A stretch of DNA of 64,000 bases from NCBI GenBank assembly GCA_948474755.1, contig CAOLHI010000252.1:248001-312000 (forward strand). Direction: 5' to 3'. The position numbers and the translations under genes were made by a program. Numbering within the stretch: the stretch's first letter is position 1; each line of letters starts with the position of its first letter. Shown here piece after piece: positions 22,699 to 33,848 of this stretch. The notes under the pieces were generated by a model. The model saw nothing but the letters and a program-made list of their open reading frames with translations, was not told where the DNA came from and searched no databases. The stretch is from Ctenosaura bakeri (taxonomy: Eukaryota; Chordata; Lepidosauria; Squamata; Iguanidae).

Positions 22699-23057
22699 AC
22701 ACCCTTCAACGTTTCACAAATGAAAACTGGTTCATGTGTGGCTTGGCAACAGTACAGTGCAGTCAAGATGGTAAAACTTATTAATTAGGAAGAACAAAAA
22801 ATGAGGAGAGGCTGCAGCAGTGTGCTTAGGTTTGAGCCCACTGGGAAGGCCAAGATACTGTCCCCTTCTCTCCTCTCCCCAAATTTATTGAGTACAAACC
22901 TGCACTTTGAATTCAGTTTTCAGTAATGGAAGTAAGCTGAGGACAAAGAGGGAAAGTGGAAGGAAGAGAGAGAAACAAGGACATTTTAAAATCAGCTGAA
23001 AAAGTGGGATGGCAGAAGATTAACTGCGACTGTCCCTATTAAATCAGGACAATTGCT
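22699..23057. mobile_element. Second copy of the unnamed inverted-end repeat
   Basis: Matches the 7230-7543 element along its length in the same order: 'acccttcaacgtttcacaaa', 'agtcaagatggtaaaac', 'tgagtacaaacctgcacttt' and 'gaagattaactgcgact'. The right terminal repeat has decayed ('caattgcttacc' in place of TGTTGGAGGGT). Confidence 0.55.
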
Positions 23058-23094
23058 TACCAAAATGAGTTAACATGTTCTACTTTCCCTATTA

Positions 23095-23410
23095 ATAACT
23101 ACTCCAAACCCCACCTAACTCCCAGTGTCAGAGACAAAGAATGAATCCAAATGCAGTTGCTGGAATTTTACAGCTGGAATTTGGTGGGCGAGAGACAGCT
23201 GCATGCGAGGTGCTCTGTAATCCCATTTTTTTCTGCTCACTGAAGTGATTAGGCATATTTGCCTGAGGATGAAGAAAGGCCACGAGTGTTTGGTCCTACA
23301 ATGTTTAATTATTCGTTGCAAAGCCATCCATCAAAATCCTTGTTAGACGTTAATCAAATGCGTAAAGAGCAAGATTTATGAGTGACTGTACAGTTTGCAG
23401 CATCCCATCC
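23095..23410. promoter_or_regulatory. Candidate conserved non-coding element
   Basis: Non-repetitive, with motif-rich text such as 'tgattaggcatatttgcctg', 'tgtttaattattcgttgc' and 'gttaatcaaatgcgtaaaga'. It has no open frame or splice structure. Inference only; cross-species alignment is needed. Confidence 0.25.
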
Positions 23411-24480
23411 ATCTATAACAAGGACTTCTGACTTCCTGTTCAACAGAGGTTGGATGTAGCTAGCCGTGTATTAGACACTAATGGCAAACAAATCTGGACA
23501 AGACAGCACAGAGAGTTGGGGCATCATTATTTTCTTTTTCTTTTCCAAAAACCCAAAGTGAAAAGCTGAGTATTCTAGAAGAATTCCTCTAGCCTGTTGC
23601 AGAAGCAGCAGCAACTACACTAGACTGTACCATGGCACCTTATCGACTAACATACTTGGTGTGGTGTGAATGTTTATGTTTAATTGTTTAGTTTATATTC
23701 TGCCTTTCCTCTAATGGCTTTAAGGCAGCACAGAAAGCAATCTTTCTCCTATCCACTTGATGCTCCACTTGATGCTCCCACTGTGGTCTGTAGCTCAACA
23801 AGGCTACAGGGCACAGTGAGTTTCATAGCTCAGTAGGAAATGCAGAAAGAATCTCCCAAGTGCCAGACCCACACTCTGACTGCTACCCTCCCTGAGTCTC
23901 TAAATAAGGCACTTACTTCAAACAGATATATCAACTAAATGCAAGCAGACAACTGAAATGTTTCCACTTGTGGGACACAGAGGAGATCCCTTTCTGCAGA
24001 TTTCAGCACTGGGGTAGGCATATAGAAAGCTGGGCCACAATTCCCATCAGATGTTACAAGATTGCTTCTTATTCTTTACTTGCTTCTTAATCATTAAGCA
24101 TTAACCTACGCCATGATACACCAAAAACAAAACAAAACAATTTGCTGAACAAAAGCGACCCAGTTGGATAATTACTCTAGAAAGACTTATCAGCAGCAAC
24201 ACTAACAACAGCAGCAGAAAGGAGAGAGGAATCCGATCCTGCTTTTTATTCCATTTAGTTTAGCTGACAAAGCTATACCCCATCCTTCAATGCGTAAGTG
24301 TTTCTGTGACAATTTCAAGGTTAAAGATACATGCTACAATAATAATCCCAAAACCAACACCTAAAAAACATCACAAGGGAAAAATAGCATCTAAAATCAC
24401 AACAGTATAACATCTCAGACTGCCTTTTAGGGCTGAGAAAAGGCCTCCATCCAGCATTGTGAAGCCTCCTTAGGGGAGTA
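23411..24480. other. No gene recognised
   Basis: Unique sequence with a small L2-tail-like remnant at 23665-23735 ('tttatattctgcctttcctc') and a CAG/CAA-rich patch at 24190-24215. Confidence 0.35.
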
Positions 24481-24929
24481 CAGTCAGCCTTTCAAACTTA
24501 CAATGGTTGGGGACTCAGGATCCCAACAAGTGTGGGAGGGAAAAGGGGCTGAGGCATAGTGGAGACAGTAGGCACCCAGGGTCCAAACCAGGTAAGGAGT
24601 AAGAGAGGGAAAAGGGGTGGGTCATATGATGGCCCTATAGTTCCTCTCTCTCTTGCTTGTCTCCTTCCTTGGGTGCAGGGGTGGGTGTTGAGAAAAGGTT
24701 CATGGTGCTGAGAAATTGGGGTGCAAGCCATCCTCAGCTGGCTAGGCAGTGGCTGCGGAGGAGGAGAAGGAACAGAGGTAGATTTTTAAAGGGCTGCGTG
24801 ACCCGATCAGAGTTGCTGAGATTAAAGGTTCCTCCAGAAAAGAAGGACCTGAGGTGGGGGGACAGGGTTGGACAATCTCACGAATAATCAAATCCATGAG
24901 TTAATCCCATGAAAATGGAGGCCCAACTA
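24481..24929 (+). mobile_element. Tigger/pogo-like short DNA transposon (long subtype)
   Basis: Follows a TA and begins CAGTCAGCCTTTCAAACTTA. The right side ends with 'cgaataatcaaatccatgag' and 'gaaaatggaggcccaact', the counterpart of the inverted end at 50301. The interior ('gtgctgagaaattggggtgc') matches the 11395 copy in reverse. Non-coding and GC-richer than its surroundings. Confidence 0.65.
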
Positions 24930-25063
24930 CTTTACAGCAAATAAGGTGCCACAGCAAAAAAGGTCTTCTCTCCAGTCATCCTCTGACTTAACCTCTGAAA
25001 GCAGAGGAGCCCACCTCTCTGCTAGCCAATACTCAGACTCAGCGACAATAATCCACATCAACG

Positions 25064-25180
25064 GATCTCAGTATTTGGTCTTCTGGGCATTCAGACGCCA
25101 ACTGTCAGAATTCTTAACCACAGATCAGGCTGTCTCAGGTTGCTGGGAATCGAAACCCAAAACATCTGAAGAACCAAAGA
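25064..25180. mobile_element. Palindromic MITE-like repeat, second copy
   Basis: The left arm 'ctcagtatttggtcttctgg' and the right arm 'ccaaaacatctgaagaacca' are inverted relative to each other, as in the 4479 copy. No coding capacity. Confidence 0.55.
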
Positions 25181-25429
25181 CTAACCACTTACTTATAGCA
25201 TTAGCTAGAGAAGGTGCGGAATGACCAAAATGTGTCAAAAAACAAGGAAAGGCAACCCTAAGGAAATGGGAAGAGCTTCACACAGGGCAGACTTCCCTTG
25301 CCTGGCTACCGGGGCAATTTTGGGGGACCCCTTTCAACAAAAGAGAAAATGTAATTGACAAAGTTTCTTTCTGCATTGTTCAATCACTTTTATTATGCTT
25401 AAAATCTAGGACTCACAAACTGCAGAATG

Positions 25430-25830
25430 CTGCTCCAATTAAAGGTCTGTTCTTTCTGTGAAGAGCCTGGGGACTTTTTAAATGGCACGCTGGACCCCAA
25501 TAAAAATGTGCATTGCATTTCCTGCCTGTATTTGTGTCATACAAATTCTCTATGCGCCTATTTCACATTTTCCTGGAATTCAATTCAAACACTGTATTTG
25601 TTTTTAAAGATCCTTGAGCGCTATCATCCGTAATACACGGTTTCGAGCCCATTATCATACAAAGACTAAGCAATATTTTCCATAAAGTAACAGAAATTAA
25701 ACGAAGAAATGCTTGGCTAATGGAAGGAATACGAATCCTGCTGCATTCATTGTCAATACTAATTGCTCAATTAGCATAGACCTGCAAACATCTCTGTTCT
25801 GCAAAGTGGAAGACAGAAGTAATTCTCCAA
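25430..25830. promoter_or_regulatory. Candidate conserved non-coding element
   Basis: A repeat-free stretch with 'cattcattgtcaatactaat' and 'tgctcaattagcatagacct' (SOX- and homeodomain-like sites), plus 'gtacattgcatttcctgcct'-like text and 'ttaaacgaagaaatgcttgg'. Even base composition and absence of repeats suggest constraint, but this is inference. Confidence 0.3.
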
Positions 25831-26041
25831 ATGCAACATATGCTAGGTAAGAAATGAGATCCTTCCATCTGTACATTTCGGCTGTGGCTGGTGGTTGCCA
25901 CTGCAAAAGTGGAAGTGCTAAAGTAATGGAACAATCCCATATTTCATTTAATTTAAGACATAAAGCCTCTCTGTCAGAGGAGCAGGGAGAATACAGAAGT
26001 GGTAAGACAGTATCTTGCGCACACCCAATTTCACTCAGGTT

Positions 26042-26232
26042 CTTGTTGCTCTGTGCCTTCAAGTTATTTCCGACTTATGGTAACCCCAAAGTGAAACTAT
26101 CACAGTGTTTTCTAGGGCTGAGAGTGTATGATGTGCCCAAGGTTACCCAGCCAGTTTCCATGGCCAAGAGGGAAATCAAACTCCGGTCTCCAAGAGTCCG
26201 ACGCTCACTCTTTTACACCATGCTGGCCCTCT
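26042..26232 (-). mobile_element. tRNA-derived SINE
   Basis: In reverse orientation: 'gttgctctgtgccttcaagt' and 'ttccgacttatggtaacccc' at the tail side, 'ccaaggttacccagccagtt' in the middle, and 'aaactccggtctccaagagt' and 'acaccatgctggccct' at the head side. An internal deletion removes the 'ttggcaagatttgttc' part. Confidence 0.85.
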
Positions 26233-26488
26233 TCACTGGGCTACTCTCATATATACGTGTGCATAAATACACACACACACACATATACATAGCTTTGCCT
26301 TGAGGGAACCTGTTGTCTACTGATTCAGACACATAACTCCTGTAAATTCCAGTGTACTCTTAGGAATGTTGTAAGATAACACATTTTAGGACTTGTCACT
26401 ATTCCCTGTTAACTGGGAGGGTATCTTAACTATACCATCAGGGCCAAATTGAGAGGGCAGAGTAAGGCAAGCTGTGGCCTTAGATTAT

Positions 26489-26909
26489 GGCCCTTTCCTC
26501 ATGGCATTTGCCATGTGAAAGGGCGCCTCAAGCATTGCACGATTGTGAGGAGCGAGCTGCACGACACATTCACAATTGTGCAACACTCCAGGGCCCAGCA
26601 GGCGCCAATCGTGCACCTTTTCATTTTTGGCTGGAAGCCCAAAATGGTGAATGATCGCGCATTGCTCCCAGGCCCCGCGCAGACTTACCTGGTGTGCGGA
26701 GCCTCCAGAGCCACGCCCGTCATGCTTCCTGCCCCAGCCTGGCCTGGGGAACTCCCAGGCTGCACTGCAGAAGGAAGAGGCAGGGCTCTTGTGCGAGCAG
26801 GCAGCTCGTGCGGAGCTGAAGCAGCAGGGATGCGAGAGCCTCTCGCCAGAGGCTGCTCGCACGATCCTCGCACCCCAGCACCGGAAAAAGGTAAGGTGCA
26901 GAAAGGGCC
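26489..26909. mobile_element. GC-rich short DNA transposon with GGCC-type ends
   Basis: 421 bp. The left end GGCCCTTTCCTC and right end GCAGAAAGGGCC are inverted. The flanks are TAT and TAA, a possible decayed 3-bp target duplication. The copy at 45799 shares 'ctgccccagcctgg'-type text, 'gcaggaagaggca'-type text and the end 'ggtaaggtg'. It is much richer in GC and CpG than its surroundings. Open frames of more than 100 codons across it are side effects of that composition. No transposase; PIF/Harbinger-like by target size and ends. Confidence 0.65.
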
Positions 26910-28089
26910 TAAGTCATGGTTAAGAGGCTCCATAATATATCTGAAAAATGTGTATTAATTTAACTTTTTTTTAAAAAAAAATATTATTTATCAATATGGT
27001 CCTCTTAATCTAGTGCCCAAAGCTGTAGCTTATGTAGTGTATGCAAAAATCTGACATTTAATACAACTCACATTACCTGAAGAACAGTGTTGGGTGTGAG
27101 TAATAACAGACAAACCATCATTTGACCAACATGTGCATAATTTCTCTTCTCTTCACTGAAGAAACCTTAAAAAGTTTCTTGGTCCCCTAGAATTCACTTG
27201 GAAAACTATGTACTGATTTACAAATCGCTGTGTACTTGGCAAAATAATCAGGCATACTTACTCAGAAGTAGGTCCTGATGATTTTAATGGCATTTACACC
27301 TAGATAAATATATTTATGCAATCAAGCCAACCTTGATTCTCATTGCGAACAGTGTGGTTTACCGAATTCCAGAATGGAATTTGTCCCTTTGGCCTAGTAC
27401 CTTCCCTTGGCATAGAAAGGCATTTTTTAAACGTAATTTTTTATAGTCCCATCCCATATATCAGTTAGATTTCTTAACAGCAATTTTCCTGTTAGCTGAA
27501 AGTAATAAAAACAGTCACTACTTGGTTACTTCCCCTGCCACACACACACACACACACACACAATCAATTCTGAGATTAAACAAACTGGGCAGCAGTTTTA
27601 CATTATATTAATTTATGTATTAACTAGTTTTTTATCTTTTTATTTTTTTAACTCATTATTTCACAATAATTCTTATTGTTTCTAAACCTAAAAGACAAGA
27701 CAGGGCAACCTTTTAAACTACTAATTTGGTTGAAAATTCTTGTTTGGCAATATTTTACTATTTTTGATGGAAGTTTTCAAAGGTTTCATAACAATTTCAT
27801 GACAAAGGAGGTGATGGAACAATACCTTCCAGATATTTTTAGTTACGCTGGCTAAGGCTGATGGGAGTTGCAGTCTAATATGTTGTTGTTCACTTCTGTA
27901 CCAAAGTTGTTCACCCCTGTACCAAAGGCTGACAGTGTGAATATATTTCCATTGCTGGCATTACTTTGGATCACACCATTCCCTTACAGCAACTTGAACA
28001 TCTAAAGGGGAAGTATCTAAACCAACTCTTTGGTATCTTGTGTACACATGTGTGCACATACGCATGTGCAAGCCCATGCTTCAGTGTGT
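26910..28089. other. AT-rich sequence, small repeats only
   Basis: Contains a (CA)n microsatellite at 27539-27562 and half of a palindromic repeat at about 27805-27915 ('gctgatgggagttgcagtct'). No exon is recognised. Confidence 0.4.
27539..27562 (+). repeat. (CA)n microsatellite
   Basis: Twelve uninterrupted CA units. Confidence 0.95.
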
Positions 28090-29137
28090 GGCCATCAGAC
28101 CTTGTCACAAGGGAAGAAGCGAGTAGAGACTCCCAGGGGTCTGTGTGTCATTCAATTTGTATATGTAGCTCCCCTCCTCCGTCCAGTAGAGACCACAGAC
28201 CATCTGGAATTTCTGGTTTGTGTGTCTCCAATATGCTGATAATATCTTTTCCAAGGCACTCAGGAATTCTCTGTTTGATACCAGTATCAGGTGGTTATGG
28301 ACAAATGGAAAAGGATGAACAATCTGAAGCTCAAACATAGCAGTATTGTTGGTCAGGGACTCACAATCACCCAAATATGACTGATGGGATTGAGGGGATG
28401 TCATGGGATGTTGTTACTGATGATAGGAGGTCATGACTGATGGGATGTCAGGCCCTATCCAAACAGGTTTAGAGATCAAGGGTGTTTCTGAATAAGCAAG
28501 ATGTGGTGGTGACCAGAAGCAACTGCTTTCAGACGTATTTGTGACTGAGATGGTATCCCACTAAGTGAAGGAGGCTTTTGTCATATTGATGTACACTTCT
28601 GTTACCCCAAGGTCAATAGACATGGGGATGCCTTCGCTGACTAGCTGGTTCCGAACCCTACACATTGTCTCCCGACCAGTACTGGGAGGTGTGAACACAT
28701 GTAGCCAGTGTGCAGCCCTTGCTATTGGCTCCCATTCAGGTTCCAGGCTCAGTTTAAGATACTGACTTTCCCTCTAATCAGCATCACCATTGCCTCTGTT
28801 CAAATGCAAGGGTCGGGGCCTGTACTGAAATGGACCCAAGGCCATGGACAGCTCTCACTACGGAAGTCAGGTTGCATTGTTTCCGCTCTGTTTTTCTCAA
28901 AGGCTGTAAGATGTTCATTTCTTCACTCAGGCTCTCATTTGGTGAAACAGGGTCTCGGTTCATCAGCCGATTTGGATTTCAACTAACTAGATTCCTTTCT
29001 TTTTTCTTGGTGGCTGTTGCCAATTTGAAGCTTGTTGTATTGCACAGTCAAGTGTTTTAAACCATGTTTTACTTTTGATATTAAATGTTTTTGAAATACA
29101 TTGCTCAGACTGCAGGGAAAGCAGCATATAAATGTCG
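28090..29137 (+). mobile_element. L2 LINE, decayed reverse-transcriptase to 3' end
   Basis: The longest L2 piece here. At about 28230 'tatgctgataatatc' is the decayed active-site box (YADD read as YADN). It is followed by 'gatgaacaatctgaagctca', equivalent to the N-L-K-L-N segment, then 'ttgctattggctcccattca' from the C-terminal region and the T-rich tail 'gcagcatataaatg'. Many frameshifts and stops make it inactive. Confidence 0.65.
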
Positions 29138-29141
29138 TAAA

Positions 29142-29284
29142 GTAAGTTTATTGCACTTCGAACATATCGTGAGAAAGAATGAGCAAATTATGATAATGCA
29201 GGTAAAATTTGAAGACAGTATTATAAGAGGAAGACCACACTACAAAGGATGCGACTCAATAAAGTAAGCCATGGCCCTGAACTC
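29142..29284 (+). mobile_element. RTE/BovB-like LINE, C-terminal fragment
   Basis: Reads 'ttcgaacatatcgtgagaaa', 'ggaagaccacactacaaagg' and 'aagtaagccatggccctgaa', matching the better-preserved copy at 51138-51384. It follows the L2 tail directly, so one was probably inserted next to the other. Confidence 0.65.
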
Positions 29285-29525
29285 TTTTTTTAACACCTTA
29301 GCAGGAATGTTAATGACATTAAGAAATCATAGGATCTCTATAATTAAAAGCTGAATTGACAGCACAAAACAAGAACCGATGTCCCAGACAAATCAACACC
29401 GACTAATGTATTTCATTCATTTAGAATGGTATTGCACACTAAGAACAGGAACCTAACAAAACAGCACATGACATTAAAACATGAACAATACAACCTAGTA
29501 TACTGCATAGAAAATTAAAATACTC

Positions 29526-29743
29526 GAAAGGCACCAGATCCCATCTAATCTTGTAAGTTTAGCAGGGCCAGTACTGGAATGGGAGACCAAGAATGAAAGC
29601 CAGGTCCTGGAGGCTATATTTCAGAGGACCGAACTGGCAAAATCACCTCTAAACACTCCTTGCCTAAGAAAACTCTATGAAATTTATGGAGTCACCATAA
29701 GTCAACAGGCAACTTGAAGGCACATATACATACACAACTACCT
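29526..29743 (+). mobile_element. 5S-rRNA-derived SINE
   Basis: In plus orientation the head reads 'gcaccagatcccatctaatc', 'taagtttagcagggccagta' and 'ctggaatgggagacc', which follow the 5S rRNA internal control region. The tail is 'ggagtcaccataagtcaaca' and 'ggcaacttgaaggcacat', shared with RTE-type LINE and tRNA-SINE tails. Full length, with point changes. Confidence 0.9.
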
Positions 29744-31789
29744 CACAACGGGAACAAAATGTCCCTGGGCCTCTATGGAGTACACAGCTATGGACTTTTC
29801 ATAACTGATGCTTCTAATCTTATCTTTATCAGTTTCTCGACTAGCTGGGGGTAGGGAGGAAGGGAGTTCTAATCAAGAAAACCAATGTGGGAAGAGTAAA
29901 TCATCAACTCTACATATAAGGTGCAGAGCAAGTTTAATACTGTCTAGTCTCAGCAAAATTGCTTGATCTATCCTTGAAACCAGGCATAGACAAGCTGCAT
30001 GTACATGTGTAAGCCCTATAGAAAGTTCACCTGAGCAGGACACCTGAAATTCACCTTGAACTTCCTGTTAAGACAAACTCTGCTGACAACTTCATTAGGT
30101 AGCAACGTACCACTGGGACAGTGGAAACTCTAAACAAATGGTAGCAAATCCGGTAATATGTCCAACATTAATATAGTAGAAGGGCTGTAGTCTTGATGCA
30201 CTGTACACAAAATTAAACATCATCAGTAGGGTTGTCAAATACCTCATTAAGTTCACCTCATTAATAAATTGGCTATTAGCCAAATTAATCAATTAAATTC
30301 CAATGAATATGCAGATTACCAAAGGTATAACATGGATGCCTTCTTGAAAAATGAAAGGACAGGATAATACACAGTTCACTGAAATATGGTATTCATCCTT
30401 GAAACGAATTGCCACCTTGAACATTTTCTGATACTTTGGCTGGAGTGAAGGTTAATGTTCTTTCAGGTACCATTTCAGAAACCAAAGCAGAGCCCTGAAC
30501 ACCTCAACTTTCAGCCCTCCTGTTCAGATTTTGCCAGTTTTAATTATGCTACTACAGTCTTTGTTGACTAATCTGTCAATGAAAGTTTACAACCCTTGTT
30601 GGCCAGGTCTGGGTGTTTACTCCTATTACCCTCAAGCAAATGGCGTGACCTAGTAGATCTACTTCACTTACCAAGAAGGTAAGCAAGCCAAAGGCAAATA
30701 ACCTCTCTCTTCCTCGAACAGAAGGATGTTGAGTATGCCCGTCTTTTATTTCACAGACTACAGGGCGGGAGAAAAGGAAGAAGTGGATTGATAATGGATA
30801 AAGAACTTGAGAGGGACAACAGCAGACATCTGTCAGCTGTCACTCTTCAAAGCCTCCTCCATCAAAACATCCCTTCTAGTGTATTACCAACTGCAAGTCT
30901 CTTAAGAAACACCACCCATGAGCACAATAATTAATTACGAAGTGTCCTTTGTAGTTTTGGTCACAAACACTTTAAAAGCAGTTGGAGGCAGAGATGAAAA
31001 GAAAAGCACAGGAACTCTTAAAGTAAGTGAAAAAAAATCAACCACTTCCCCCAAAGATATGTAAAGAACAAATAATCCATTACAGTTTTTTTAAATAAGA
31101 GCTGAACATTAAATACATTTCAATCTTTTTTTAAAAAGCCTCCAAATTAAGTACCAGATGAATTCTTAATGCCAACCCCCACAAATGAGCATGGCTCATG
31201 CACAATAATTTCCTTCACTAATACTATGTGTGTTGGGAAATTACATATATGCCATTATTCAGCAGGTCTGCTGAGCAAAGGAGTTGTAAAATGGTGGGCA
31301 GGGTATGTAAGCAGCTAGAAATGCCCCCTTTCTTTAATCTGCTTTTTTTAAAAATCAGTATGACAAGCTGAGACAGGGATGGTTACATTATTTTCTATCC
31401 ATAATTTGTCCAAAGGCATGCAATAGGTAGTTCAGTATGGAACTGTTGGCTTAGAATATACATGAGGGATGTTAGAATATTTTTAATTGCCCTCTTATTA
31501 CTGTGATTAACAAAAAGAACGATTAGCTGCTTCTATTGACATTCTATTTGATTAAACTTTGTTTTGCATGACATTATTATTCCTGAAATTGGGAGTACAT
31601 TTGTTACATCAGTGATAGCCTTGTTTGTGAACCTTTTCATAGTTACACACTGCCCTGGTCATACAATTGTCCGTAGTTTCAAAGGAGAGGAAAGGGAGAA
31701 CCAGAAAACCAAACCCTGGCTTCACACTAAACACAAAGCAAAATTCTGTTACAGATGGTGAATCTGTTAGTATTGTTAATACCAGGAGC
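29744..31789. other. No gene recognised
   Basis: Largely unique. The part at 31440-31560 ('tttttaattgccctcttatt', 'gaacgattagctgcttctat') is motif-rich and could be regulatory. No exon is supported. Confidence 0.35.
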
Positions 31790-32258
31790 GGCATGGCTTC
31801 AGCCAAAAAGTCACAACATATCAGATTTATTGCCTTTTTTGAAAGAGTTATTAATCTACTAGATCATGGTAATGTGTGGATGTGGTATACCTTGATGTCA
31901 GCAAACTATCTGGCAAGATTTCCATCGTGAAACCTGTTCATTAACAAATGTGGTTTAGATACTATTGCTATTAGGTAGATTCACAAGAGGTTGAGAAACC
32001 ATACCCAGGAAGTGCTCATTTATTGGCTCTGTAGTATTTTGGAGTGTGGTCTCTTTATGGAACATTCAGACTGCTATCTCCTAGGTTCTATGTCATTCAA
32101 TTTTTTATAAAAAGGTTTAGTTGCAAGCGTAAGTGAGGCATTCACCAAATCTGCAGACGCCGCAACAACAGGAGAGATAATTAAACAGTATACAAGACAG
32201 AATCAAGATTCAGATGGATCTGACAAGGCTTCAAGGTCTCTTCCAACTCTATGATTTG
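31790..32258 (+). mobile_element. CR1 LINE, decayed reverse-transcriptase segment
   Basis: Unlike the other CR1 copies, this covers part of the coding region. 'gatgtggtataccttgatgt' with 'cagcaaac' corresponds to the DVVYLDFSKAF block of the reverse transcriptase, and 'ttcaccaaatctgcagacgc' to the F-A-D-D-T block. Frameshifts and stops are frequent. Boundaries are approximate. Confidence 0.5.
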
Positions 32259-33560
32259 ATTCCTGGAATCCTAAGAAACAGGGCTGTGAATAACCTCCGC
32301 TTAAGATCATGGAGAACTTCTGCCAGTCAGCATATACCATCCTAAGCTTAATCTGATACAAAGAAGATCCAAACTGTGGATCTGAACTTCAATTTTTGGA
32401 AATTTCCATTTTTGAATCTCCTGAATCATATAAGGGGTTGAACTAGATGGCCCAAAGGATCTTTTCAGCTTCTGTTCATTTGGTATGTGTTCAACAAGAA
32501 GAAAAGATTAGCTAGCTGAGTACATACTCACAGGCAAAGCTGCATTTTCTGCTGTATGAAGTGAGAAAGAACAGTAAGAAATGAGCCTCCCAAAAAGTCT
32601 GCCAAAAGAGGGGGTTGACTCAGTGGTCACTTGTACCGTCAATCTACACTAATGGACAAGCAACAGAGTTTGTGTCTCCCCTAGGAACGCCTTTCTGTAG
32701 CTGTGAAGACTGTGGCTATACAAAAGATCGTGTTGCTCAATGCATGGAACATATTTCATTACAATGTCTTCTGCCAAAGTACTCTGCAGACAGGTGTATG
32801 ATTCAGATGCTAGTACTTACAACTCAGAAGTAGGGGGAGGGAGGAAAGAAAAGAAGACAGTAACTACCAGGCATGTTAACTCTTGGGTAATACAGTATGT
32901 TTCATGTTCTTCATCATTCCAACTAATTGCTTAAGACATCCCACTGGAGTCGAGATAGTAGCAGTATATGCCCTTAGTCTTCATTAAATGCCACTGCTTC
33001 ATAACAGATTCTCCCAAAAAGGGCTAAGTTGCATTTACTCCAAGCTGCTGAACTTTAAAAAGTTGTTAATCAGACTCCTATGTAAATGGAATGACGATTA
33101 AAGGTTAAGTACAGGTTTCGGAAATTTCAGAAGTTGAAGATGTATCGCCCTTAAAACCAGCGGCGGGGGGGGGGAGGTGGGAGAACGTAGAGAAGTATCA
33201 GGCTCCAACAGGAACTAAACATCTTAATTAAAATGCTCAGAAGTACAGTACTCATTTCTGCATAAAGTTCTATTTCCAAATGTCAAATTTAATCAGGCAC
33301 TTGAGTAAAAACGTGTAATATTCCTGTGGCAATGAGGAAGGGAAGAAAGTGCCTTGGGATTCTCCTTCCCTCTGCCTACCCTTAAAAATATTTTCCTTTC
33401 TCATAAGCAACAGATTGTGCTCAGAGCCCCCTTACCCCAACTCACCCTTTCCACTCCGCCAACCAAGGACCATAACAGGGTGATGGTTGTTTACAATGCA
33501 GGAATGCTGCTGGCATTTACTACATATTTCATTTATAGTCCACCTTTCCTCCACCACTGG
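32259..33560. other. No gene recognised
   Basis: A degraded repeat-like stretch at 32280-32470 ('gagaacttctgccagtcagc', 'ggggttgaactagatggccc') suggests old LINE or SINE ends. A G-rich run lies at 33164-33176. A strong minus-strand acceptor and donor pair near 32535-32554 would enclose only about 20 nt, so I do not call it. Confidence 0.35.
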
Positions 33561-33640
33561 AGCTCCACGCAACAAGCAATAATAAACAAGCAACAAAAAA
33601 CAAAATGTTGATTAAAACATTAAAAACAAAATTAAAAGCA
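33561..33640 (-). mobile_element. L2 LINE tail remnant
   Basis: The A-rich reverse of the T-rich L2 3' end ('gttgattaaaacattaaaaa'). Short and low in information. Confidence 0.35.
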
Positions 33641-33848
33641 CAATGGAAGGGATGTCATGTAGAAGATGGAATGAGCTTGTTTCTTGATCCTCCAGAGACC
33701 GGAAAACAACCCAGTAGATTCAAATTACAAGAAAAGAGATTGCACTTAAAACTTTTCAGGAATGCTTATTTGTGTATTCCTGCATCGCAGGGGGTTGGAC
33801 TAGATGGCATTTGTGGTTCCTTTCAAATCTAAGATTCTGTGATTCTAA
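33641..33848 (+). mobile_element. CR1 LINE, 3' end with internal deletion
   Basis: Starts 'aagggatgtcatgtagaaga', jumps from 'gcacttaaaacttttcagga' to 'ttatttgtgtattcctgcat', and ends 'aaatctaagattctgtgatt'. About 100 bp of the usual middle are missing. Confidence 0.85.

Noticed and set aside
25854..26303. 149-codon open frame
   Set aside because: Its second half is a reversed tRNA-derived SINE and the first half has no recognisable protein features.
26449..26958. Open frames of 169 and 125 codons
   Set aside because: Same explanation: they lie in the second GC-rich transposon copy and have no homologous domain.
29526..29600. Possible 5S rRNA gene
   Set aside because: Only the internal promoter region resembles 5S rRNA; the rest is SINE body and tail, and there are many substitutions.
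32535..32554. 20-nt exon-like segment with strong splice sites on the minus strand
   Set aside because: No frame support and no neighbour with a matching phase that I can identify.
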